Assembly: GCF_039544165.1 (NCBI RefSeq)
Contig: NZ_BAABLD010000005.1
Location: 310,001-374,000, forward strand
DNA from: Viridibacterium curvum
Lineage (GTDB): Bacteria > Pseudomonadota > Gammaproteobacteria > Burkholderiales > Rhodocyclaceae
Direction: 5' to 3'
Length of the DNA: 64,000 nt
The notes under the pieces are model-generated. The model was given only the letters and a program-made list of their open reading frames with translations, searched no databases and was not told where the DNA came from. Below, one piece after another: positions 41,088 through 50,231 of the stretch. The position numbers and the translations under genes were made by a program. Each line of letters starts with the position of its first letter. The first letter of the stretch is position 1.

Positions 41088-41795
41088 ATGACCGATCCGA
41101 TACAGACCCTCCGTATTGAAGCCTCCATCGACGCAGTCAATGGTCGTGAGTCAGCTGCTCGGGGGAGCTGCCTCATACCCATGCGCCACCTGCTCGTACC
41201 TATCGCATCGCTGGAAGAGGTCGACAGCGCAGTGCGCTACGCCCGCTTGCTGGCCGAACGCCACATCACCGTCCGCATCACCTTGTTGAGCATCGAGCCG
41301 GAAACCTCCGGGGCGCTGGCGAGCTCCGGTAGCTCGATCGCGGTGAATGCTTGCGACCTTTCCAGCATCACCTTGCAGGCCGCAGTTGCGCGCGTGCTGG
41401 CCGCTGACGTCCCGTGTTGCCTGCTGATCCGCAGTGGTGAACGGGTGTTCACCATCCTCGACGTCGCTGAGCAGCTCAACTGCCAGGAGATCGTGGTGTC
41501 TGCGGCAAAGCCTGCATTCATTCTTGGCGCCATGTCCAGTGGTTGCCTGGATCGTCTGCTGCGCGCGCAACGCAGTATCCCTGTGATCCTCATCGAGAGT
41601 ACCGGCGCTGCCGGCCCCGGACCAGCCAGCCCCGCCTCGCCTGAAGCGGGGTACGCGCCGAAGCTCGATGACGGCGACGAGGCGTCCATCCCCACCGCGC
41701 GGGTGTCCCCCTTTCCGCGCTGGTTGGTCTCACTGCGCAACTGGTCTTTCCCTCGCTGCTCACGCAATGCTGTCGCGGCCCTGGAGCGCTCATGA
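41088..41795 (+). CDS. Universal stress protein (UspA)-like protein
   Basis: 235 residues from ATG 41088. The central part has a UspA-like alternation: MRHLLVPIASLEEVDSAVRY, VRITLLSIEPETSG, QLNCQEIVVSAAKPAFIL, then SGCLDRLLRAQRSIPVILIE. The ATP-binding G-2x-G-9x-G(S/T) motif is poorly kept, so nucleotide binding is doubtful. A Pro-rich and basic tail of about 60 residues follows and is not typical. The 240 bases before it (40848-41087) hold no gene I can see. Confidence 0.6.
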   Translation: MTDPIQTLRIEASIDAVNGRESAARGSCLIPMRHLLVPIASLEEVDSAVRYARLLAERHITVRITLLSIEPETSGALASSGSSIAVNACDLSSITLQAAVARVLAADVPCCLLIRSGERVFTILDVAEQLNCQEIVVSAAKPAFILGAMSSGCLDRLLRAQRSIPVILIESTGAAGPGPASPASPEAGYAPKLDDGDEASIPTARVSPFPRWLVSLRNWSFPRCSRNAVAALERS

Positions 41796-41825
41796 ACTGG
41801 AGAGAGGTAGCAACAAAAGGCACCG

Positions 41826-41854
41826 GCGTACCGGGTGATGTCGGCCCGGTACGC
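41826..41854. other. Hairpin upstream of the methyltransferase
   Basis: Perfect arms GCGTACCGGG / CCCGGTACGC with a nine-base loop. There is no T-tract. It lies in the 91 bases between the UspA-like gene and the methyltransferase and may be an operator or an mRNA-stabilising element. Confidence 0.45.
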
Positions 41855-41886
41855 AAGAGTGTCGTTGCGGCCATCGTGCCTGCTGA

Positions 41887-42747
41887 ATGGATTGCATGAC
41901 GAGCCGTATCGCTTCAATTAAACAGATACGCCTCCAGGCGTACGTACATGACGAGGAGACCGAAGTGTTCAGCATCACCATGAACGCTGTTCTTGGTCGC
42001 ATCCAGCAGTGGGAGCAGCTGGTCCGACCGCGAGAGCAATTGGCACGGCGCAAGGACGCGCCCTGGAAGCGTAGCTATCAACCCGTGGTGGCAAATCTTT
42101 TACGTGAGCTCTCGCCGCGTAACGTGCTTGACGTGCCGAGCGGAGAGGGGTGGCTGAGACCGGAGCTGGACGACTGTTGCGTCCTCGACGGCATCGACCT
42201 GTATGCCGAGCGACCTGCGGGCTATCGCAGTTTCACGCGTCACAATCTCGATGACGGCCTGCCCGAGTCCTTGGGCCGCTATGAGGCCATCGTCAGTTGC
42301 GAAGGCATTGAGCATTTCGGCAACCCCGAGCTGTTCCTCCGCACCGCCCGTCGTCATCTGGTGCCGGGTGGCATGCTCGTCGTCAGCACCCCCAATACCT
42401 GGCATCCCGCTGCACGCCTGCAGTACCTGTTGCGTGGCTTCTTTCCCAGCTTTCCGTGCCTGGTCGGGCGCGTGCAGAGTGGTGATCACATGCATATCAT
42501 GCCGTGGTCATTCCCGCAGCTATACCTGTACCTGCATCTCGCGGGTTTCAGAAATATCCGCCTGCACGGCATGCCTGAGCGAAAGCCCAAACATCTCTTC
42601 GAGTGGCTGTTCGGTTTGCCACAGGCACTCTATTGTCGTCACAAGTATCGTCGCGCGACGTCGCCGGTGCAGCGTGCCTTCTGGCGCCAGGCCGGGTCAC
42701 GTCAATCAGTATTCGGGCGACGCCTGCTCGTTACGGCGACAGCCTGA
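41887..42747 (+). CDS. Class I SAM-dependent methyltransferase
   Basis: 286 residues. SAM-binding motif I is NVLDVPSGEGWLRPEL, motif II around VLDGIDLYAE, and motif IV/V EAIVSCEGIEHFGNPELFLR followed by HLVPGGMLVVSTPNTWHPAA. It resembles UbiG/Methyltransf_11-type enzymes, often for lipid or cell-surface sugar modification. A later in-frame ATG (residue 4) is possible. It is followed 17 bases later by an unknown membrane protein, probably in the same operon. Confidence 0.8.
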   Translation: MDCMTSRIASIKQIRLQAYVHDEETEVFSITMNAVLGRIQQWEQLVRPREQLARRKDAPWKRSYQPVVANLLRELSPRNVLDVPSGEGWLRPELDDCCVLDGIDLYAERPAGYRSFTRHNLDDGLPESLGRYEAIVSCEGIEHFGNPELFLRTARRHLVPGGMLVVSTPNTWHPAARLQYLLRGFFPSFPCLVGRVQSGDHMHIMPWSFPQLYLYLHLAGFRNIRLHGMPERKPKHLFEWLFGLPQALYCRHKYRRATSPVQRAFWRQAGSRQSVFGRRLLVTATA

Positions 42748-42764
42748 GCGGAGTGGCGCTACGC

Positions 42765-43739
42765 ATGCCCAGTCTTTCACGCCGACTTTTGCGTCTGACA
42801 CGATCCGCAAAAGCTTCAATCGCCGCAGCATTGAATACTTCGCGCGGGTTCTCGCTAACGATCTTTTTCTGGATGGGCCTGCAGATCATGGCGCTGCTTG
42901 CCGTCAGTCTGTGGCTCAGCCCGCCGGAGTCCAAGCCGCTGCGCGCGCAGGTGTTCGAGAGGTTCGAAGCCGGTGCAGCACTTGAGCGGGCGTTGTTCGT
43001 CGTGTCTCTCCGAGTCTGCAATTTCAGTCTTCGCATCAGCATCAGTCCCGGCACGGCGGCATATAGTGCTGCGCATGAGGCAATTCCTGCGTTGGGCCGG
43101 CACATGCCGGTTATGCGCGCGGCCTCGGTGCCTGCATCGAAGCCCTCGATGATCAGCTTGCGGTTCCGCATCGACGCGGTGGATGCTGCGGGCGAACATA
43201 GCTTGACGGACCAGACAGTCAAACCCTGGCGCGCGACATCCGGTGACAAGAATCACATCGTTCTGCGCATGGGCGCTGTGGAGCTTCAGCCCGGCTACTA
43301 CCGTCTCAGTGTCACGGTGCTCGACGCATCGTCCGCGTTGGCCACGACACGCGCCAGCCTTGAAGCCAGTTGGGAGCCCGGTTCGGCACTCAAGAGCCAG
43401 CAACGCATGCCAGACAGCATCGCCGCGCTGCTGCCTTTGCTGGAGCAGGACCACATTCTCGATATGGTCATCGAACAAGACTTGCTACAACAATTCACGC
43501 TGCAGCGCGTCTCGCCACAGCACAGTATGGACAGGGGGGTGTGGCGCACCGATTCCTATCTCATTCCGCGCGGCAGCGGCGTCCTCAGCGCCTGCGATTA
43601 TCAGGCGCGCATTCATCGCGATACCGGCAACTTCTGGATCATCCGTCGTTGCGATGGCCAGTCCGCCACCGCCTACCAGGGAGCGCTCACTGGATGGCAG
43701 GCTCCAGTCATGGCGCAGCGTCCCTTGCTCCGGTTCTAA
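42765..43739 (+). CDS. Hypothetical protein with one membrane segment
   Basis: 324 residues from ATG 42765. A basic start (SLSRRLLRLTRSAKAS) precedes a membrane segment near 28-50 (FSLTIFFWMGLQIMALLAVSL). The rest is mainly beta strands, probably periplasmic. Phrases such as LSVTVLDASSALATTRASLE and GALTGWQAPVMAQRPLLRF match no family I know. It follows the methyltransferase closely and ends at a strong terminator. Confidence 0.6.
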   Translation: MPSLSRRLLRLTRSAKASIAAALNTSRGFSLTIFFWMGLQIMALLAVSLWLSPPESKPLRAQVFERFEAGAALERALFVVSLRVCNFSLRISISPGTAAYSAAHEAIPALGRHMPVMRAASVPASKPSMISLRFRIDAVDAAGEHSLTDQTVKPWRATSGDKNHIVLRMGAVELQPGYYRLSVTVLDASSALATTRASLEASWEPGSALKSQQRMPDSIAALLPLLEQDHILDMVIEQDLLQQFTLQRVSPQHSMDRGVWRTDSYLIPRGSGVLSACDYQARIHRDTGNFWIIRRCDGQSATAYQGALTGWQAPVMAQRPLLRF

Positions 43740-43796
43740 GCGCGCAGGTCGCGCATCGTCTGCTGCCTTGTTCCTGTTTTCAGTGAGCGAGGTCTT

Positions 43797-43825
43797 GAAA
43801 GGAGACTTCGGTCTCCTTCTTTTTC
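43797..43825. terminator. Intrinsic terminator with UUCG tetraloop
   Basis: Stem AAGGAGAC / GTCTCCTT with the very stable TTCG loop (43799-43818), then CTTTTTC. It ends the methyltransferase-unknown operon just before the converging nrtR gene. Confidence 0.85.
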
Positions 43826-43844
43826 GGGGTTGTCAGGCAGGCAT

Positions 43845-44525
43845 TCAGGTGCTGCCTGAGTTCAAGCCGCGATCTGTCAATGAGAGCTGCCTCAAGAACT
43901 GCCGCTTGAGCTGGTAGAGCTGGGCGGGGCGATGGGCCTTGCCACTTTCCATGGCGCCGGCAATCGGCTCCAGAATGTCGAGCTCCTCCATCTTGCGGCG
44001 AAAGCTGACCTTGTTGATGGGCTCGCCAAGGATCGTCTCGTATACCGCTTGCAACTGCGGCAGGGTGAATTGCTCACCACAAAGATGAACGGGCAGGGAC
44101 GAATACGTGCTCTTTGCCCTCACCCGCTCGACAGCCATGCGTACGATATCGGCATGGTCAAAGGGTAGTCCCTTCACACGTTCTACCGGTGTCAGGATGC
44201 CGCCGCTCGCACCGATACCGGTCAGCGCTATCGCCGGAACCAGGGCGTAGTAAGCGATTGATACCGACCAGCCGCGCGGATCCCGTCCCCGACCTGAGAA
44301 GCAGGCGAGTTGCTCAAGATAGGGGCTGGCGATGCCAGTTTTATCCCGCAACATGCGCGCTGCAGCGTCTTGCGCGTCCTGGTCTTCCTGTTCGTGGATG
44401 AACCCGCCGGGTAGCGCCAGTGTGTTCTTGAAGGGTTCCTTGTCGCGCTGGAAAAGCGCCACTTTCAAAGCGTTGCCTTCCAGGGTCAGCAGAACGACAT
44501 CGACAGTGCAGATAATGGCGGGCAT
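43845..44525 (-). CDS. nrtR: NrtR-type Nudix transcriptional regulator of NAD metabolism
   Basis: 226 residues. N-terminal Nudix domain (about 5-140; TVDVVLLTLEGNALKVALFQ, LALPGGFIHEQED), then an NrtR winged helix (about 150-225: FTLPQLQAVYETILGEPINK, VSFRRKMEELDIL). The Nudix box is degenerate: the REUxEExGU part reads RMLRDKTGI and the spacing is two residues too long, so it should sense rather than hydrolyse its ligand. In characterised NrtRs ADP-ribose or a related NAD product releases repression. Divergent from the salvage operon, with an array of TGTTAG palindromes between. Confidence 0.9.
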   Translation of the reverse strand: MPAIICTVDVVLLTLEGNALKVALFQRDKEPFKNTLALPGGFIHEQEDQDAQDAAARMLRDKTGIASPYLEQLACFSGRGRDPRGWSVSIAYYALVPAIALTGIGASGGILTPVERVKGLPFDHADIVRMAVERVRAKSTYSSLPVHLCGEQFTLPQLQAVYETILGEPINKVSFRRKMEELDILEPIAGAMESGKAHRPAQLYQLKRQFLRQLSLTDRGLNSGST

Positions 44526-44556
44526 GCGTGGTCAGGGCGGATGGCGGGGACGGACT

Positions 44557-44646
44557 GTTAGTATGCTATCTCAACGAAGTAGATCCTGCTAATTGCTGTA
44601 TATAAAAACATCTAACACAATGTTAGATGCAAACATATACTAACAA
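44557..44646. promoter_or_regulatory. Putative NrtR operator array
   Basis: A perfect 21-base palindrome with arms CATCTAACA and TGTTAGATG lies at 44610-44630. The related half-site TGTTAGTAT is at 44557-44565 and its exact complement ATACTAACA at 44638-44646. A -10-like TATACT (44637-44642) pointing to the nicotinamidase gene overlaps the right half-site. Binding here could control both directions. Confidence 0.7.
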
Positions 44647-44688
44647 CCAAGGACGAGCTGTCCTTGCTCTCGAATCGAAGAGGAAGCC

Positions 44689-45546
44689 ATGAACAAGATC
44701 AAGAACCATCTCGTGATCATCGATCCGCAAAACGATTTCTGTGATCTGCCCGATAATTACTGCCCTGATCGTGCCGGAGACAAGACCCGGCCAGCGCTGC
44801 CCGTTGCCGGCGCACATGCTGACATGCTGCGTGTCGCGGCACTGATTCGGCAGGCCGGTGCTGCGCTCACCGACATTTCCGTGACACTGGACTCTCACCA
44901 GCACCTGGATATCGCTCATCCGACCTTCTGGATGGGTGGTGACGGCTCGCCAGTGTCGCCTTTTACCGCCATTGCGGCGAGTGATGTTCGTGCGGGCACA
45001 TACGTTCCGAAGCAGGCCGACGCATTGCCGCGTGTGCTGGACTATCTCGACGCGTTGGAGAAGGCTGGGCGTTACACCCACATGGTGTGGCCGGTGCATT
45101 GTGAAATCGGCACCTGGGGCCACAACGTTCATGACGATGTGCGGATGGCCTACAACGCCTGGGAAGAGGCCCGACTGGGAATCGTCAGCAAGGTTGTGAA
45201 GGGCACGAACCCCTGGACCGAGCACTACAGCGCCATCAAGGCCGAAGTGCCGGATCCGGACGATGCCGATACGCAACTCAACGCCGGATTTCTGGCGCGG
45301 CTGAAGCAAGCGGATCGCATCTACATTACCGGCGAAGCGGCTAGCCACTGTGTCAAGGCCACGACTGAGCACATCGTCGAGAATTTTGGATCGGCAGAAG
45401 TGGGCAAGCTGCTGATCGTCACCGATTGCATGAGTGCCGTGCCGGGCTTCGAGTCGCAGTACGATGCCTTCCTCGATGACATGCGGGGCAGGGGAGCGCG
45501 TCTTGCGACGTCGGCCGAAGTGATCGCAGAGCTGAATGCAGCCTGA
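44689..45546 (+). CDS. pncA: Nicotinamidase-like cysteine hydrolase
   Basis: 285 residues, longer than usual PncA (about 210). Isochorismatase-like fold with the catalytic Asp12 (LVIIDPQNDF), the metal triad region VTLDSHQHLDIAHP (Asp68, His70, His72), and the nucleophile Cys221 in GEAASHCVKATTEHIV. A ribosome site AGAGGAAG precedes the ATG. Being the first gene behind NrtR and directly before pncB supports nicotinamide deamidation to nicotinate. The extra length puts it in a larger cysteine hydrolase branch, so the exact substrate is inferred from context. Confidence 0.8.
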   Translation: MNKIKNHLVIIDPQNDFCDLPDNYCPDRAGDKTRPALPVAGAHADMLRVAALIRQAGAALTDISVTLDSHQHLDIAHPTFWMGGDGSPVSPFTAIAASDVRAGTYVPKQADALPRVLDYLDALEKAGRYTHMVWPVHCEIGTWGHNVHDDVRMAYNAWEEARLGIVSKVVKGTNPWTEHYSAIKAEVPDPDDADTQLNAGFLARLKQADRIYITGEAASHCVKATTEHIVENFGSAEVGKLLIVTDCMSAVPGFESQYDAFLDDMRGRGARLATSAEVIAELNAA

Positions 45547-45578
45547 TCAGGAATCAAGACAAGGTATTGGAGATAAGC

Positions 45579-46793
45579 ATGGCAAACAGGGAGCCGGTTG
45601 TTCGCAGTCTGCTGGAGAACGATCTTTACAAATTCACCATGTGGCAGGCTTTGCTGCACAGTCACCCTGGTGCCCAGGCCGAGTATGCGTTCGTGTGTCG
45701 CAATACGACCGCATTCCCGCTTGCTCTGCTCAAGGAAGAAGTTGAGGAAGAGCTGGAGCGACTCTGTTCATTGACCTTTGCCCAGGACGAACTCGACTAC
45801 CTGCGCAGCCTGCGTTTCATGAAGAGCGACTTCGTGGATTTTCTCTCTGTCTTTCGCTTCCAGCGTCGCTTCATTGAGGTGCGTGCCGATGGTGACAGGC
45901 TGGTCATCAAGGCAAAGGGCCCGCTGGTGCATGTGATGGGGTTCGAGATCTTCGTGCTCTACATCGTCAACGAGCTTTATTTCCGGCGTCTACCTTCGGG
46001 CACCGAGGTACAGCAGGTGGCACGTGAGCGCCTGCGCGGAAAAATTGCCTATCTCAAAGAGCACAAGGCGGCGCTGACGCAGGATGCCGAGTTTCCGTTC
46101 ATCTTCTTCGACTTCGGTTTGCGTCGTCGCTACTCGGGTGAGTGGCATGAAGAGGTCGTACGTACTTTTGCAGAGGAGGTGCCGGAGCACTTTCGCGGCA
46201 CTTCGAATGTGCTCTTTGCCAAGCGCTACGGTTTGACACCTATCGGAACGATGGCGCACGAGTACCTGCAGGCCTACCAGGCTTTCGGTTTCCGTTTGCG
46301 TGACTTCCAGAAAGCAGCACTGGAGGGGTGGGTGCAGGAGTACCGAGGCGATCTGGGTACTGCACTGACCGACGTAGTGGGGATGGACGCCTTTCTCGAC
46401 GATTTCGATCTGTACTTTGCCAAGCTGTTTGACGGCTTGCGTCATGACTCGGGCGATCCTGCCGAGTGGGGTGAGAAAGCGCTGGTGCACTACAAGAAGC
46501 TGCGCATCGACCCACGCACCAAGCGGCTCGTGTTTTCGGACGGGCTCGATATACCGCGCGCCGCTGGTTTGTACCGTCACTTCGCAGGACGTATCCCGAC
46601 CAGCTTCGGCATTGGCACTGACTTGTCCAACGACACGCCGCACAAGGCGCTCAATATCGTGATGAAGATCATGTCGTGCAACGGGCAACCCGTAGCCAAG
46701 TTGTCGGATACGCCGGGCAAGACGTTGTGCGAGGACGAAACCTTCCTCGCCTATCTGCGCCAGGTCTTTCGTCACCCCGTGAAATCAGCCTGA
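45579..46793 (+). CDS. pncB: Nicotinate phosphoribosyltransferase
   Basis: 404 residues from ATG 45579, with TTGGAGA upstream. Family motifs: LLENDLYKFTMWQALLHSHP, FFDFGLRRRYSGEW, GTSNVLFAKRYGLTPIGTMA, FDGLRHDSGDPAEWG (with the autophosphorylated histidine) and TSFGIGTDLSND. It forms nicotinate mononucleotide from nicotinate and PRPP using ATP. The size matches proteobacterial PncB. Confidence 0.95.
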   Translation: MANREPVVRSLLENDLYKFTMWQALLHSHPGAQAEYAFVCRNTTAFPLALLKEEVEEELERLCSLTFAQDELDYLRSLRFMKSDFVDFLSVFRFQRRFIEVRADGDRLVIKAKGPLVHVMGFEIFVLYIVNELYFRRLPSGTEVQQVARERLRGKIAYLKEHKAALTQDAEFPFIFFDFGLRRRYSGEWHEEVVRTFAEEVPEHFRGTSNVLFAKRYGLTPIGTMAHEYLQAYQAFGFRLRDFQKAALEGWVQEYRGDLGTALTDVVGMDAFLDDFDLYFAKLFDGLRHDSGDPAEWGEKALVHYKKLRIDPRTKRLVFSDGLDIPRAAGLYRHFAGRIPTSFGIGTDLSNDTPHKALNIVMKIMSCNGQPVAKLSDTPGKTLCEDETFLAYLRQVFRHPVKSA

Positions 46794-46806
46794 ACAAGAT
46801 CAGACA

Positions 46807-48516
46807 ATGACCGCAATCCGGATCACCCTCGCACAAATCAATCCCACTGCCGGCGATGTGGCCGGCAATCTCACCCTCATGCAGGGCGCTGCGCGCCAGG
46901 CACAGTCCGATGGTGCAAGGCTCGTCGTCTTCCCTGAACTGTCACTGACCGGCTATCACCCTGGCGACCTGCTGGACGACGCTGGCTTCATAGACCGCGT
47001 CGAGAGCGGCTTGTCTCAGCTGATGCTGGCGACGCGGGATACGCCTGACCTGTACTGGGTTGTCGGCTCACCGACGCGTCGCGAAGGGCCGGGCAAGCCT
47101 CTGCACAACAGCCTGCTGGTCGTCTGCAATGGCGAAATCGTCTTGCGCTACGCGAAGCAGCTGTTGCCGACCTACGACATCTTCGACGAGCGTCGTCACT
47201 TCGAGCCCGGTCCAGACGTGGCCAAGGTGCTGCGCATCGGCGACGCGCAGATCGGCTTCCTGATCTGCGAGGACGGCTGGAACGACAGCGGGACGGACTA
47301 CCTCGTGAATCCCTTCAGCCGCCTGGCTGATGCGGCGCCTGACGTGGTTGTGTCGATCAACGCAAGTCCGTCCAACATCGGCAAGCGCGAGCAGCGCCAT
47401 GCCCTGTTTGCGGCGTCGAGTCGCCGGCACAAACTTCCATTGGTGTATGTGAATCAGGTCGGCGGACATGATCAGCTGGTGTTTGACGGCGCGTCATTCG
47501 CGGTGAGCCCGGAAGAGGGTGTGGTGTTCGAGGCACAGCGTTTTTGCGAGGACGTCGTGACGCTGCAGTTCGAAGCGGGTGTTTTTCGTGACCTGTCCGG
47601 TCAGAGGTTGCAGCCCGTGTCCGCGGAAGGGCTGCCGGTCATGGAGTTCTATCGCCGCCAGATCGTTCTGGGCTTGCGCGACTATGCGCGCCGCTGCGGT
47701 TTCCGCAAGGCGGTGATCGGCTCCTCTGGCGGTATCGATAGCGCACTCACGATGGCATTGGCTGTGGAAGCGCTGGGCGCCGAGAACGTCGTCGGCATCA
47801 CCATGCCTTCGAAATTCTCGACGGAGGGCAGCGTGAGCGATTCCGTCGCCCTGTGCCGCAATCTGGGCATCCAGCTGATCGAGCATCCGATCCGGGATCT
47901 GGTGGAGCAGTACAGCCGCGGCTTCTCTGCGGCATTCGATACGCCGCTGCAGGGGCTGCCGCTGGAAAATCTGCAGGCACGTGTGCGCGGCACGATCTTG
48001 ATGGAGTACTCGAACGCCTTCGGTCATCTGCTGCTCACGACCGGCAACAAGAGCGAAATCTCTGTGGGCTACTGCACGCTCTATGGCGATACAAACGGTG
48101 GGCTGGGGCTCATCGGCGATTTGTACAAGACCGAAGTCTTCGAACTGTGCCGACATCTCAATGCCAGTGCGGGCAGGGAAATCGTGCCGGTCGCCATCAT
48201 CGAGAAGGAGCCTTCCGCTGAATTGGCGCCGGGGCAGAGGGACACCGACAGCCTGCCGCCGTATCCCGTGCTCGACACCATCCTCAAGCAGCTCATCGAA
48301 GGGGAGCGTCTCGGGATAGGTGAGCGTGAGCAGGTGAGGCAGGAGTACGCACAGCTGACCGCCAGCGATGATGGCAAGGCGCTGGTGCGTCGCATTCGCC
48401 AGATGATCGCGCGCAACGAATACAAGCGTCGTCAGGCACCACCCATACTGCGCTTGCGTGGCCGGGCATTCGGTAGTGGCCGCCAGATGCCCATTGCAGC
48501 GAGATACGAATTCTGA
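46807..48516 (+). CDS. nadE: Glutamine-dependent NAD+ synthetase
   Basis: 569 residues, 13 bases after pncB. N-terminal nitrilase-type glutaminase domain (catalytic Glu in LVVFPELSLTGYHPGDLL, Lys in LRYAKQLLPTYDIFDE, Cys in IGFLICEDGWNDS). C-terminal synthetase domain with the PP-loop VIGSSGGIDSALTMALAVEA and the LTTGNKSEISVGYCTLYGD region. It amidates nicotinate adenine dinucleotide to NAD, the last step of the route started by the two upstream genes. Confidence 0.95.
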   Translation: MTAIRITLAQINPTAGDVAGNLTLMQGAARQAQSDGARLVVFPELSLTGYHPGDLLDDAGFIDRVESGLSQLMLATRDTPDLYWVVGSPTRREGPGKPLHNSLLVVCNGEIVLRYAKQLLPTYDIFDERRHFEPGPDVAKVLRIGDAQIGFLICEDGWNDSGTDYLVNPFSRLADAAPDVVVSINASPSNIGKREQRHALFAASSRRHKLPLVYVNQVGGHDQLVFDGASFAVSPEEGVVFEAQRFCEDVVTLQFEAGVFRDLSGQRLQPVSAEGLPVMEFYRRQIVLGLRDYARRCGFRKAVIGSSGGIDSALTMALAVEALGAENVVGITMPSKFSTEGSVSDSVALCRNLGIQLIEHPIRDLVEQYSRGFSAAFDTPLQGLPLENLQARVRGTILMEYSNAFGHLLLTTGNKSEISVGYCTLYGDTNGGLGLIGDLYKTEVFELCRHLNASAGREIVPVAIIEKEPSAELAPGQRDTDSLPPYPVLDTILKQLIEGERLGIGEREQVRQEYAQLTASDDGKALVRRIRQMIARNEYKRRQAPPILRLRGRAFGSGRQMPIAARYEF

Positions 48517-48532
48517 AAACGGGGACGGAGAT

Positions 48533-49552
48533 ATGAGCTCTCACGATGTGGCAGTACTGATTGGTCGCTTCCAGCCATTCCACAAGGGCCACGCCGCCCT
48601 GCTTGAAAAGGCGCTAGCCACTGCGCCGCGTGTCATTGTTGTCTTGGGTTCGTCACTGCAAGCACGCAATGCCAAGAATCCCTTCACCTGGGAAGAGCGA
48701 GCCGCGATGATCGGCACCGTGCTCGACGATGAATTGAAGTCGCGCGTGAGTTTCGTGCCGATGCGCGATTACTACGACGATGCGCGCTGGAGCATGGCGG
48801 TGCTGTCAGCAATTGAAGGCATGACACAGCCGGGCCAGCGTGTTGCACTCGTGGGCTACCTCAAGGATGCGTCGAGTCAGTACCTCAACCGCTTTCCTGA
48901 CTGGGAATTCATCGGCATGCCACAGCAGGGCGACTTCGATGCGACCAGCGTGCGCCAGATCTACTTCGAAGGCGAGGACGCTGCCGTCACAAGGGTCTTG
49001 CTCGAAGGTTTGCTACCGATCAGCGTCGTGCACTACCTGAAAGGCTGGGCGCGCTTGCCGCACTTTGCCAACATGCAGGCAGAACACCTCTCCATCGAAA
49101 GCAAGAAAAAGAAGTGGGGTACGGGCCCCTTCATCACGGTCGATGCTGTGGTCACCGCCGCAGATCACGTCTTGCTCGTCAAGCGCGGTTTCGCGCCGGG
49201 CAAGGACTTGTGGGCTCTGCCTGGCGGCTTTCTTGAATCACGAGAGCGCGTGATGCAGGGCGCCATCCGTGAGCTACGTGAGGAGACCGGATTGGCTTTG
49301 CTGGAGACGACGCTGGAGGGGGCATTCCGCTCCGCTGCCGTGTTCGACCACCCGGACCGCAGTCTGCGCGGGCGCACCATCACACATGCGCACCATTTCG
49401 ATCTACGACAGGGCAAGTTGCCAGAGGTGGCCGGTGCAGACGATGCAGCGGAAGCGCGCTGGACGCCCATTGCAGAGCTGAAGGGGATGGAGGATCGCTT
49501 TTTCGAGGATCACTTCAACATCCTCAATCACTTTCTTGCATTGACGAACTAG
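48533..49552 (+). CDS. Bifunctional NMN adenylyltransferase / Nudix hydrolase
   Basis: 339 residues from ATG 48533. Residues 1-180 are a NadM-type adenylyltransferase: VLIGRFQPFHKGHAALLEKA and the DFDATSVRQIYFEG region. Residues 195-339 are a Nudix domain with an intact Nudix box, Gly232 to Leu254 (GGFLESRERV, REL, REETGL). This NadM-Nudix fusion is known from Synechocystis and Francisella, where the first half adenylates NMN and the second cleaves ADP-ribose. It gives the operon both NAD synthesis and ADP-ribose removal. Confidence 0.92.
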   Translation: MSSHDVAVLIGRFQPFHKGHAALLEKALATAPRVIVVLGSSLQARNAKNPFTWEERAAMIGTVLDDELKSRVSFVPMRDYYDDARWSMAVLSAIEGMTQPGQRVALVGYLKDASSQYLNRFPDWEFIGMPQQGDFDATSVRQIYFEGEDAAVTRVLLEGLLPISVVHYLKGWARLPHFANMQAEHLSIESKKKKWGTGPFITVDAVVTAADHVLLVKRGFAPGKDLWALPGGFLESRERVMQGAIRELREETGLALLETTLEGAFRSAAVFDHPDRSLRGRTITHAHHFDLRQGKLPEVAGADDAAEARWTPIAELKGMEDRFFEDHFNILNHFLALTN

Positions 49553-49604
49553 CTGGCTTCTCTCGCCATGACACAAACAAAAACAAGAAAAATATTCCTA
49601 CCCC

Positions 49605-50231
49605 ATGAATCTGGAAACTGAAAACTACAAGACACAGACAGCACGCTGGCCCGAAGAGGGGCAGCACATCCTTGCCCAGTACGACACCGATTCCATCATC
49701 GTCTACCAGGCATATCGTCCTTCAATTGGCCAGTTTGCCATTGCCAACGGCTATCTCGGCGGCCCTGACTTCAGCCTCTCGCGCATGAGCTGGATAAAGC
49801 CCAACTTCCTGTGGATGATGTATCGCGCAGGCTGGGGGACCAAGGAAGGGCAGGAGATGATTCTTGGCTTGCGCATTCGTCGCACATTCTTTGATTCGCT
49901 GCTCGACGCGGCCGTCGCTTCATCGTTTGAGGCAAGCGGCATGGCGGATCGTGCAGCCTGGCAGGAGGCGGTGCAGGCTTCCGATGTCCGCTTGCAATGG
50001 GATCCAGATCATTCACCGTCAGGTGACAAGCTGAGCCGTCGCGCGGTGCAACTCGGTTTGCGTGGCGATACGCTGAAGGCGTTTGCACAAAGCGAACTGC
50101 TTGAAGTCATCGACATGTCTGATCTCGTATCAACCCAGCGTCAGCACGTTCATGACTGGCACACTTTGATGACGCCACGCGAAGACGTTTACGTGCCGGC
50201 GTCTCAGTCGGGTCAGGTCGGGAGTCAGTGA
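49605..50231 (+). CDS. DUF4291 family protein
   Basis: 208 residues. The DUF4291 pattern is strong: HILAQYDTDSIIVYQAYRPS at 23-42, IGQFAIANGYLGGPDFSLSR, MSWIKPNFLWMMYRAGWGTK, QEMILGLRIRR, and VRLQWDPDHSPSGDKLSRRA with GLRGDTLKAF. Its biochemical function is unproven. Its place between NAD synthesis genes and pnuC strongly links it to NAD or ADP-ribose. The upstream 52 bases are A-rich with no clear ribosome site. Its stop overlaps the pnuC start. Confidence 0.85.
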   Translation: MNLETENYKTQTARWPEEGQHILAQYDTDSIIVYQAYRPSIGQFAIANGYLGGPDFSLSRMSWIKPNFLWMMYRAGWGTKEGQEMILGLRIRRTFFDSLLDAAVASSFEASGMADRAAWQEAVQASDVRLQWDPDHSPSGDKLSRRAVQLGLRGDTLKAFAQSELLEVIDMSDLVSTQRQHVHDWHTLMTPREDVYVPASQSGQVGSQ

